Assembly (NCBI GenBank): GCA_021297795.1
Contig: JAJTGL010000011.1
Location: 1-45,068, forward strand
Origin: Planctomycetaceae bacterium
GTDB lineage: Bacteria; Planctomycetota; Phycisphaerae; Phycisphaerales; SM1A02
Length of the DNA stretch: 45,068 nt
Reading direction: 5' to 3'
In this document: positions 31,803 through 38,131 of the stretch, in pieces
How positions within the stretch are numbered: the stretch's first letter is position 1
Layout: each line of letters begins with the position of its first letter
The notes under the pieces: model-generated
What the model saw: the letters and a program-made list of their open reading frames with translations, nothing else
The model's database searches: none
What the model was told of the DNA's origin: nothing
Position numbers and translations under genes: made by a program

Positions 31803-33614
31803 ATGCGCGACCGAACCACCATCACCATCGCCCGCTCGGCAACCCTCGCCATCGCCCTCGCGATCGCGGCCATCCCCGCAGGTTGCGGCGGCGGCGACGC
31901 GTCCAGCGAGCAGTCGTCGATCGGCGCGCGCGATCTCCACACGGTCGAGAAGGCGTCGTTCGACATGGTGCTCCCCGTCAGCGGCGAGCTCGCCGCGCAG
32001 CAGCAGGTGGAGATCCGCAACAAGCTCGAGTCGCGCGCGGTCATCACCGAGATCGTGGCCGAGGGCACGCGTGTCTCGAAGGGCGACGTCGTCGTGCGGC
32101 TCGCGCAGGAAGAGCTGATCGACAAGATCAAGGACGCGCGCGACAAGGTGAACACCGCGCAGAGCGCCGAGATCGCCGCGAAGCAGGCGCTCGCGATCAA
32201 GCAGGGCGAGAAGCAGAGCGAGCTCGACAAGGCCGATGTCGCCGTGCGGATCGCGGAGCTCGCGCTGCAGGGCTGGCAGGAGGGCGAGGTCGTCAACAAG
32301 CGCCAGCAGCTCGCGCTCGCGAAGGAGACCGCGGTCATCAACTTCGACCGCCTCAAGGGGCGCTTCGAGGAGAGCGCGAAGCTCGTCGCGCAGCGCTACA
32401 TCGCGAAGGACGAGTTCGAGAAGGACCGCATCGCGATGATCGAGGCCGAGGCGAAGGTCAAGCAGGCCGATCTCGACCTCGAGGTCTACGAGAAGTACAC
32501 GTTCTTCCAGGAGGAGGCGAAGAAGAAGTCCGATCTCGACCAGGCGCGCGCCGAGCGCTCGCGCGTCGAGGAGAAGTTCAACGCCGAACTGGTGAAGGCG
32601 CAGTCGGATCTCGAGAGCGCCGAGTTCCAGCTGACGAGCGCGAAGGACCGCCTGACCAACCTCGAGACGCAGCTCGGCTACACCACGATCTCGGCCCCGA
32701 TCGACGGCCTCGTGGTGTACGCGACCAGCATCGACAGCTCGAACGGCGGCCGCGGTGGCGGCGACGCACAGCCGCCGCAGGTCGGCACCGAGCTGCGACC
32801 GAACGAACTCGTCATCCTGCTGCCCGACACCTCGCGCATGGTCGCCAACCTCAAGGTGAGCGAGGCGCTCTCCGGCCGCATCAAGCCGCAGCAGGCGGTG
32901 ACCGTCTACAGCGACGCTCTCCCGAACCAGCCCGTCGCGGGCAGCGTGACCACGGTGAGCGTGCTCGCCGCAAGCGGCGGCTGGCGCGATCCGAACCGAC
33001 GCGAGTACACGGTGAAGACCGCGCTCACGGCGGATCCATCGATGGGACTGAAGCCCGCGATGCGGTGCAAGGCCGAGATCCTCCTCGGTCGCGTCGAGGA
33101 TGCGGTCAACGTGCCGGTGCAGGCGATCTTCCGTCAGGGTCCGGTGGCGTTCGTCTACGTGCAGGACGGCGCGGGCTTCGCGCAGCGGCAGGTCGAGCTC
33201 GGCCGCGCGAGCGAACTGCTCGTCGAGGTGACGAAGGGCGTCGAACCCGGATTCAAGGTGTTGCTGCGCGAGCCGAAGGCCTTCGAGATCACGTCGAAGC
33301 TCGACGCGAGCGTCTTCGAGATGGCGAACGCAACCGCGCCCGGCTTCGGTGGTGGCGCAGGTGGTGGCGCACCGGGCGGAGGACGTCCGTCGATGGGTCG
33401 TGGCACGAACGCGAGCCCTGCAGAGGGCGCGGCCCCCGCTGGCGCCACCGGTGCAGGAGGTCCGCCGTCCGGTGGTGATGGACGACGTCGTGGTGGCGGT
33501 GGCGGTGGTGGCGGTGGCGGTGGCGGTCAGGGCCGGCCTGCAGGTGCAGGCGGCGAGACCACGACAGGCGCGCCGAACTCCGCTCCGCCTTCAGCCGCTT
33601 CGAACGCAGGCTGA
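31803..33614 (+). CDS. RND/ABC-type efflux adaptor (HlyD family) lipoprotein with Gly-rich tail
   Basis: A 603-residue periplasmic adaptor. Lipobox 'IPAGC' gives lipid-Cys28. Order: first barrel strand region ('VLPVSGELAAQQQVEIRNKLESRAVITEIVAEGTRVSKGDVVVRLA', a half lipoyl motif), a very long alpha hairpin (about 115-290), the second lipoyl half ('LGYTTISAPIDGLVVYA'), a beta barrel ('LLPDTSRMVANLKVSEALSGRIKPQQAVTVY') and a membrane-proximal domain ('VNVPVQAIFRQGPVAFVYVQ'). The last 92 residues (512-603) are Gly/Ala/Pro-rich with 12 Gly in a row (33490-33530), extraordinary for an adaptor. It pairs with the TolC gene upstream, but no ABC or RND pump gene follows: the next gene is convergent. 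Confidence 0.85.
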   Translation: MRDRTTITIARSATLAIALAIAAIPAGCGGGDASSEQSSIGARDLHTVEKASFDMVLPVSGELAAQQQVEIRNKLESRAVITEIVAEGTRVSKGDVVVRLAQEELIDKIKDARDKVNTAQSAEIAAKQALAIKQGEKQSELDKADVAVRIAELALQGWQEGEVVNKRQQLALAKETAVINFDRLKGRFEESAKLVAQRYIAKDEFEKDRIAMIEAEAKVKQADLDLEVYEKYTFFQEEAKKKSDLDQARAERSRVEEKFNAELVKAQSDLESAEFQLTSAKDRLTNLETQLGYTTISAPIDGLVVYATSIDSSNGGRGGGDAQPPQVGTELRPNELVILLPDTSRMVANLKVSEALSGRIKPQQAVTVYSDALPNQPVAGSVTTVSVLAASGGWRDPNRREYTVKTALTADPSMGLKPAMRCKAEILLGRVEDAVNVPVQAIFRQGPVAFVYVQDGAGFAQRQVELGRASELLVEVTKGVEPGFKVLLREPKAFEITSKLDASVFEMANATAPGFGGGAGGGAPGGGRPSMGRGTNASPAEGAAPAGATGAGGPPSGGDGRRRGGGGGGGGGGGGQGRPAGAGGETTTGAPNSAPPSAASNAG

Positions 33615-33623
33615 TCCCGAGCC

Positions 33624-34421
33624 TCACGCACGTTCTTCTGACGCGCGTCCGTCGCGCGCGATGCACGCGTGCAGCAGCTCGGGAAACTCTGCGAGCGTGT
33701 CGACGATCACGTCGGGCGCAGGATCGAGATCCTCGACCGGAAGACCGTGGTTGTAGCCACCGCGCACGACGATGCTCGGCATCGATGCCGCGCGGGCTGC
33801 ACCCACGTCGTTGGCACTGTCCCCGACCATCCACGCATGACGGGCATCGAGCCGACGCAGCGCCTCGGCGAGCGGCGCGGGATCGGGCTTGCGCGAGGCG
33901 AGCGTATCGCCGCCGATCACGACCGAGACGAACGGCCTCCATCCGAGCGCGTCGACGATGCGCTCGGTGGGTGCGACGGGCTTGTTGGTGACGATCGCGA
34001 CACCGAGACCAAGTCGCTGCACCGCGGCAAGCGAGTCGCGCGCGCCGGCGAGCGGCACGGTGTGGTCGACGCAGACTTCCTGATAGATCGCGCGGAAGCG
34101 CGGCATCGCGGCGTCGGCGGCGGCGTGACGCTCGCGGGCATCGGCGAGTCCGGCAAAGCCCTCGAAGCGACCGGCCATCGCGCGCTCGACGAGCATGCGC
34201 GCGCCGTTGCCGACCCAGGTGGCGACCTGCGCGCGTGAACACTGCGGAAGCCCGAGCTCCGCGAGCAGCACGCGCACGGCCGCATGGATGTCCTCGACCG
34301 AGTCGATCAACGTCCCATCGAGGTCGAAGAGGACCGCCTCGGGCTTCGGCGACGCGCCAAGGCGCGCAAGCGCGTCCTTCCGCGAGATCGCGGGGCGAAG
34401 GCCGGCGGCGGGGTCGATCAA
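33624..34421 (-). CDS. gph: HAD phosphatase, phosphoglycolate phosphatase type
   Basis: A 265-residue cytoplasmic HAD hydrolase. Motif I 'VLFDLDGTLID' (nucleophile Asp33, general acid Asp35), a helical cap (about 45-110), motif II in 'AIVTNKP' (Thr), motif III Lys in 'SRKPDPAPL' and motif IV 'MVGDSANDVGAARAA' are complete. 'GGDTLASRKP' and 'GYNHG' are typical of Gph, which removes phosphate from 2-phosphoglycolate formed in DNA repair or photorespiration-like reactions; related sugar-phosphate substrates cannot be excluded. A 20-residue N-terminal extension precedes motif I. The convergent adaptor gene ends nine bases away. A duplicated 12-base sequence lies upstream of the start. Confidence 0.9.
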   Translation of the reverse strand: MIDPAAGLRPAISRKDALARLGASPKPEAVLFDLDGTLIDSVEDIHAAVRVLLAELGLPQCSRAQVATWVGNGARMLVERAMAGRFEGFAGLADARERHAAADAAMPRFRAIYQEVCVDHTVPLAGARDSLAAVQRLGLGVAIVTNKPVAPTERIVDALGWRPFVSVVIGGDTLASRKPDPAPLAEALRRLDARHAWMVGDSANDVGAARAASMPSIVVRGGYNHGLPVEDLDPAPDVIVDTLAEFPELLHACIARDGRASEERA

Positions 34422-34464
34422 CGTGGCGGCTCCGTGCCGCGGTCACGCGCACGGAAAGCGACGC

Positions 34465-34496
34465 AATCGGCGGTTGAATCGGCGGTTGAATCGGCG
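34465..34496. repeat. Tandem 12-base duplication upstream of gph
   Basis: AATCGGCGGTTG at 34465-34476 and 34477-34488, then the first eight bases of a third unit. It lies in the 111-base gap between gph and the amidase-like gene. Confidence 0.85.
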
Positions 34497-34532
34497 CAGG
34501 ATGCATGTCGGGCATCCGCAGCATCGCGACCG

Positions 34533-35156
34533 TCACTCCGCGATGGCGGCGACGATGCGGTTCCACTCGGCGTCGTTGGCGAAGCTCGCGGGGCCGCCGC
34601 GATCCTGCTGACGCACCACGCGCGAGGGTTCGATCCGGTAATGCCGCGCAAGGTCGGTCACCACCGACGCGAGGCTCTGCACCTGTGCATCGGTGAGCGG
34701 GCGGCGCGAGGTGTCGCCGATCACGCAGATCTCGATCGCGTCCGGCGTCGTCGCTCCGTGCTGCTGCGCGTTCCAGCGCGGTCCGATCAGGACGGCACCG
34801 TTCTGCTCGCCGTTGCCGTTGCCGACGATGAAGTGGTAGCCGAGCGACGGCTCACCCATCGATGCATGCTGGCGCGTGAGATCCTCGAGGTTCCCGACCA
34901 GCGAGCCCGACTCATGGATCACGATCTGGGTCCAGCGCGGAGTCGAGCGTTCGGCGATGTTGACCATCGGTCCGGTCGCTGCACCACCTCGCCAGCCGTC
35001 GGCCATCACGAGCGCGCCACCGGCGAAGGTCATCGCACCGATGAAGACCGTCCACACGATGCCCGTGCGCTTGGGGTGGACCTGCCGCTTCTTGCCCGAC
35101 TTTGCGGAGCTGGAGGCGGAACGACCGTTCGACTTCGTGGATGGCTTCCTTGCCAA
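34533..35156 (-). CDS. Membrane-anchored N-acetylmuramoyl-L-alanine amidase-like protein with incomplete zinc site
   Basis: A 207-residue protein: Lys/Ser-rich cytoplasmic N-terminus (1-30), one membrane helix (about 33-52) and an amidase_2/PGRP-like domain outside. The domain has 'WTQIVIHESGS' (His81, first zinc ligand), 'LGYHFIVGNGNGEQNGAVLIGPRW', 'QQHGATTPDAIEICVIGD' and 'PLTDAQVQSLASVVTDLARHYRIEPSRV'. The late 'GHxD...CPG/DPG' site, which gives the other two ligands, reads 'VRQQDRGGPASFAND', so a His and a Cys/Asp are missing. It may bind peptidoglycan without cutting it. Start TTG 35156 with AGAGG eight bases upstream is the only in-frame start supported by a ribosome site before the basic N-terminus; this is tentative. 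Confidence 0.65.
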   Translation of the reverse strand: MARKPSTKSNGRSASSSAKSGKKRQVHPKRTGIVWTVFIGAMTFAGGALVMADGWRGGAATGPMVNIAERSTPRWTQIVIHESGSLVGNLEDLTRQHASMGEPSLGYHFIVGNGNGEQNGAVLIGPRWNAQQHGATTPDAIEICVIGDTSRRPLTDAQVQSLASVVTDLARHYRIEPSRVVRQQDRGGPASFANDAEWNRIVAAIAE

Positions 35157-35418
35157 GGCGCGACCTCTGAAAGGGTGCGGACGATATTCGGAAATCGGCC
35201 GATGCGCGCGCAGCACTGCAGGATTTGACGATCGTGTCAAAAATCGCGGCGCGCCGCGAGACGTCCGTCGCGTGGTTCGCTCCGGTCGCGACGGTCGTGC
35301 AGGCGGGACCGATACGGTGTTCGCCCACCCAAACGCGGCGTTCCAAGCGCGGCAGTCCAAGCGCGGACGTCCATGAGCGTGAAAACCCGAACTGTCGGTG
35401 TTCGTCCGGGCGCAGCCA

Positions 35419-35679
35419 CTACTGCTGCGGCTGCTGCGTGAGCCGCGCGCGCAGCGCGGGCTGCGGCGTGCCGAAGACATCCGGCTCCTCGAGCGGTGTG
35501 TACGCCTGGCGCATGCGGTCGTGGGTCTCGAACTGGTTGCGCGGCATGTCGCTCGGGAAGAGCGACTTCGCGCAGCCGGTCGCGAACGTGGTGGCGGCGA
35601 GACCCACGCAAAGCGCGATGAAACCCGCAGCGCACAGGCGGGGCGGGGTCTTCGGGAGGAGTGGTGCGCCGGACGGCAT
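35419..35679 (-). CDS. Small lipoprotein with conserved 'YTPLEEPDVFGTPQPALRARL' tail
   Basis: An 86-residue protein with a signal peptide and lipobox 'ATGC' (Cys36). The mature part of 50 residues contains 'MPRNQFETHDRMRQAYTPLEEPDVFG' and 'PQPALRARL', a pattern I associate with short lipoproteins of Phycisphaerae; no function is known. It follows the coiled-coil lipoprotein gene (35689-36363) by nine bases on the same strand. Despite that it has its own TAGGAT six bases before the ATG and no Shine-Dalgarno site. The 262 bases before the amidase-like gene downstream (35157-35418) show no gene. Confidence 0.65.
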   Translation of the reverse strand: MPSGAPLLPKTPPRLCAAGFIALCVGLAATTFATGCAKSLFPSDMPRNQFETHDRMRQAYTPLEEPDVFGTPQPALRARLTQQPQQ

Positions 35680-35685
35680 GCGGGG

Positions 35686-35691
35686 ATCCTA
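35686..35691 (-). promoter_or_regulatory. -10-like TAGGAT six bases before the 35679 start (leaderless signature)
   Basis: The minus strand reads TAGGAT-CCCCGC-ATG. The TAG of the box is the stop codon of the upstream gene (35689-35691), so the two genes share bases here. Confidence 0.5.
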
Positions 35692-36363
35692 CCGCGACGG
35701 CGGCGTGCGCTCGGGGAGCACCTCGAGTGTGGCGGCGGCGGGAAACGATCGCCGAGTCGCGCCGTCGGTGAAGTCGACCGAGACCGACACGGCGCGCGGC
35801 CGCGCCTCGCCGGTCCAGCGGAGCGGGATCTCGAGGGTGTAGTGCGTGCCCATGAAGCCCGTCCGGTACGCCTCGCGCAACACCTTCGGTCCGATGGTCG
35901 CGGCGGCCGACGGCATCGGCTCCTTCCCGGGGACGATCGCCGCGGCACTGGCGCGCAGGACCCCGGCGATCTGCAGGAAGCGGCCCTTGCCGTCGGATGG
36001 AACGACCACGAGGGTGAGTTGGCCGGTGCCGGGACCGGTCACCTTCACGTTCGACAGCGACGAGATGGCGACCGAGGCGAGGGCCGGGGTCGCCTCGGGG
36101 AGTTCGCGGAGATCCGCCTCGGTGAGCGGGCCGTCCGGCGAGGCACCCGCGAGCGAGGGCTCCGAGCGCCGTGCGAGCTCGGTCTCGAGTTCGGCCACCC
36201 GTGCCCGCGCATCGTCGCGCTCCTTCGTCCGCTCGATCAGTTCGGCGCGAAGTCCATCGGCCGAGGACGGCGCCAGGATCCGTGGCTGGCATCCGAGCGC
36301 GAGGACGCCCGCCATGCCGAGGACGGCGGCGGGGAGGACGGCTCGACGTTGACGCTGTTCCAT
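35689..36363 (-). CDS. Lipoprotein with N-terminal coiled coil
   Basis: A 224-residue exported lipoprotein; 'LALGC' puts the lipidated Cys at 25. A short coiled coil (about 33-68, 'GLRAELIERTKERDDARARVAELETELARR') follows, then a beta-rich domain with 'VKVTGPGTGQLTLVVVPSDGKGRFLQIAGVLRASA' and 'HYTLEIPLRWTGEARPRAVSVSVDFTDG'. No family is recognised. The ATG at 36361-36363 comes four bases after the rex stop codon, which makes it part of the rex transcript; the frame extends further upstream inside rex, but the signal peptide fixes this start. A redox-linked role would be guessed only from the operon with rex. Confidence 0.7.
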   Translation of the reverse strand: MEQRQRRAVLPAAVLGMAGVLALGCQPRILAPSSADGLRAELIERTKERDDARARVAELETELARRSEPSLAGASPDGPLTEADLRELPEATPALASVAISSLSNVKVTGPGTGQLTLVVVPSDGKGRFLQIAGVLRASAAAIVPGKEPMPSAAATIGPKVLREAYRTGFMGTHYTLEIPLRWTGEARPRAVSVSVDFTDGATRRSFPAAATLEVLPERTPPSR

Positions 36364-36367
36364 GGCC

Positions 36368-37075
36368 TCACGCACTGGTCGGTGCCTCCCCGTCGGTCGG
36401 TTCGTGGTCGTCGTCCGCCGCATCCTCGCCGATCTCGAGACCGGTCGCGGTCTGGAAGGCAAGCTGCTCGAGCGCGACGGTGAAGTCGACGCTGACGATG
36501 CCGATCCCCTCGCGCACCTCGATGCGGCGAGGTGCGAAGTTGAGGATACCCCGGACGCCCGCGGCGACGAGGGCGTCGGCCACCTGCTGGGCCGACTCGC
36601 GCGGTACCGCGACGATGCCAAGGTTGATCCGTTCGGCGGCCACCACGCTCGCGAGATCCTTCATCGGTCGGATGCGCAGTCCGCCGACCTCCTGACCCGC
36701 CAGCGCGGGATTGCCGTCGAAGACCGCGGCGATCGCGAATCCCTCGCGGCGGAACCGGTCGTAGGAAACGAGCGCACGGCCGATGTTGCCGGCGCCGACG
36801 ACGCAGACGCGCCAGTCGCGGTCGCGCCCCATGATCGTGCGCAGCGAGGCGACGAGATCCGAGATCGTGTACCCGCGCCCGGGGTGGCCGAGGTGGCCGC
36901 AGATCGCGAGATCCTTGCGGACCTGCGCGTCGGTCAGGCCGAGCGAGCGCCCGAGCGCCTTCGAACTGACGGTCGACTCGCCCTGTTCGAGCCGCATCGC
37001 GAGCTCGCGCAGGTAGAGGCTCAGCCGGCGGGCGGCGGGCCGGGGGATGGATTTCCTTCCGGGCACGGGGCGCAT
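36368..37075 (-). CDS. rex: Redox-sensing transcriptional repressor Rex
   Basis: A 235-residue Rex. The winged helix (about 10-80) has 'IPRPAARRLSLYLREL' and 'LGLTDAQVRKDLAICGHLGHPGRGYTISDL'; the Rossmann domain begins 'VCVVGAGNIGRALVSYDRF' (91-108) and includes 'GFAIAAVFDGNP', 'NLGIVAVPRESAQQVADALVAAGVRGILNFAP'. Rex dimers bind operators of fermentation and respiration genes when NADH is low and leave when NADH rises. The C-terminus has an extra acidic tail 'IGEDAADDDHEPTDGEAPTSA'. Rex heads a probable operon with the coiled-coil lipoprotein and is divergent from metF, with 49 bases between starts. I saw no TTGTGA-type Rex operator in that gap. Confidence 0.95.
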   Translation of the reverse strand: MRPVPGRKSIPRPAARRLSLYLRELAMRLEQGESTVSSKALGRSLGLTDAQVRKDLAICGHLGHPGRGYTISDLVASLRTIMGRDRDWRVCVVGAGNIGRALVSYDRFRREGFAIAAVFDGNPALAGQEVGGLRIRPMKDLASVVAAERINLGIVAVPRESAQQVADALVAAGVRGILNFAPRRIEVREGIGIVSVDFTVALEQLAFQTATGLEIGEDAADDDHEPTDGEAPTSA

Positions 37076-37112
37076 GGTACGGCAGGGCTTGGTCGCGGAC
37101 GCAAGGCTCCGC

Positions 37113-37118
37113 TACCCT
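37113..37118 (+). promoter_or_regulatory. metF promoter: -10-like TACCCT six bases before the start (leaderless signature)
   Basis: TACCCT-CCGGGA-ATG. Here a -35-like TTGGTC (37089-37094) with an 18-base spacer is also visible. No SAM riboswitch or other leader would fit. Confidence 0.5.
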
Positions 37119-37124
37119 CCGGGA

Positions 37125-38021
37125 ATGCACATCGCGGACATCCTCTCGGGAGGCTCCACGTCCATCAGCTTCGAGTTCTTCCCCCCGAAGACCGACTCGG
37201 GCTTCGAGGCGCTCTACCGTTCGATCGCCGAGTTCGAGCCGCTCGCGCCGAGCTTCGTCTCGGTGACCTACGGCGCCGGCGGATCGACCCGCGACAACAC
37301 CCATCGGCTGGTCGTGCGCCTGCGCCGCGAGACGAGCCTCGAGCCGGTGCCGCACCTCACGTGCTTCGGGCACACGAAGGACGACATCCGCCGGATCCTC
37401 GAGATGTACGCCGCCGCCGGCGTCGGCAACATCCTCGCGCTGCGCGGCGACCCGCCGGCCGGCGCGCGCATCCTCGCGCTCGGCGATTTCCAGCACGCGG
37501 CGGACCTCGTCGCGTTCATCCGCCGCGAGGGCGAGCGCCTCGGCGTGAACGACGGCCGTGGCTTCGGGATCGGCGTCGCGGGCTTCCCCGAGGGTCATCC
37601 CGAGACGCCGAACACGCTCGTCCAGATCGAGCACCTCAAGGCGAAGGTCGACGCGGGCGCCGACTACATCGTGACGCAGCTCTTCTTCGACAACGGCGCG
37701 TTCCACGACTGGCGCGCGCGCTGCGACCTCGCGCGCATCAAGGTGCCGATCATCGCCGGAATCATGCCGATCACGACGGCGACGGGCCTGCGCCGCATGG
37801 CCGATCTCGCCGCCGGCACGCGCTTCCCCGCGAGCCTGCTGAAGGCGCTCGACCGCTGCCGCGGCGACGCGCGCGCGATCGAGGACGCGGGCATCCACTG
37901 GGCGACCGAGCAGTGCCGGGATCTCCTCGACAAGGACATCCCGGGCATCCACTTCTACACGCTGAACAAGTCGGACGCGACGCAGCGGATCTACCGCACG
38001 CTCGGCGTGCGCGCGCGGTGA
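37125..38021 (+). CDS. metF: 5,10-methylenetetrahydrofolate reductase
   Basis: A 298-residue flavoprotein that reduces methylene-THF to 5-methyl-THF for methionine synthesis. Family motifs are all present: 'SFEFFPPKTDSGFEAL' with the catalytic Glu, 'FVSVTYGAGGSTRD', 'HLTCFGHTKDDI', 'NILALRGDPP' with the FAD-contacting Asp, 'YIVTQLFFDN' and 'PIIAGIMPITT', ending 'GIHFYTLNKSDAT'. The start at 37125 gives the normal length; an in-frame ATG at 37047 inside the divergent rex gene would add 26 unconserved residues. metC lies 3.6 kb downstream; the accessory pair at 38132-41268 lies between. Confidence 0.97.
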   Translation: MHIADILSGGSTSISFEFFPPKTDSGFEALYRSIAEFEPLAPSFVSVTYGAGGSTRDNTHRLVVRLRRETSLEPVPHLTCFGHTKDDIRRILEMYAAAGVGNILALRGDPPAGARILALGDFQHAADLVAFIRREGERLGVNDGRGFGIGVAGFPEGHPETPNTLVQIEHLKAKVDAGADYIVTQLFFDNGAFHDWRARCDLARIKVPIIAGIMPITTATGLRRMADLAAGTRFPASLLKALDRCRGDARAIEDAGIHWATEQCRDLLDKDIPGIHFYTLNKSDATQRIYRTLGVRAR

Positions 38022-38131
38022 GCTCGGGCCACCGCAAGGAAACGCCGCGATCAGCGGGCGCCGCCGCTCGTCAACTCACTCCTTACCGCACGCGACCGCG
38101 ACGATGGGCTAGGTCTGAGATGCCGGGCGAC

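Noticed and set aside
33608-33624. Terminator between the adaptor gene and gph (AGGCT-N7-AGCCT)
   Set aside because: Only a five-base stem with no T-run; too weak to list.
37076-37124. Rex operator or SAM riboswitch between rex and metF
   Set aside because: No TTGTGA-type inverted repeat is seen and the 49-base gap is too short for a SAM riboswitch; the metF transcript seems leaderless.
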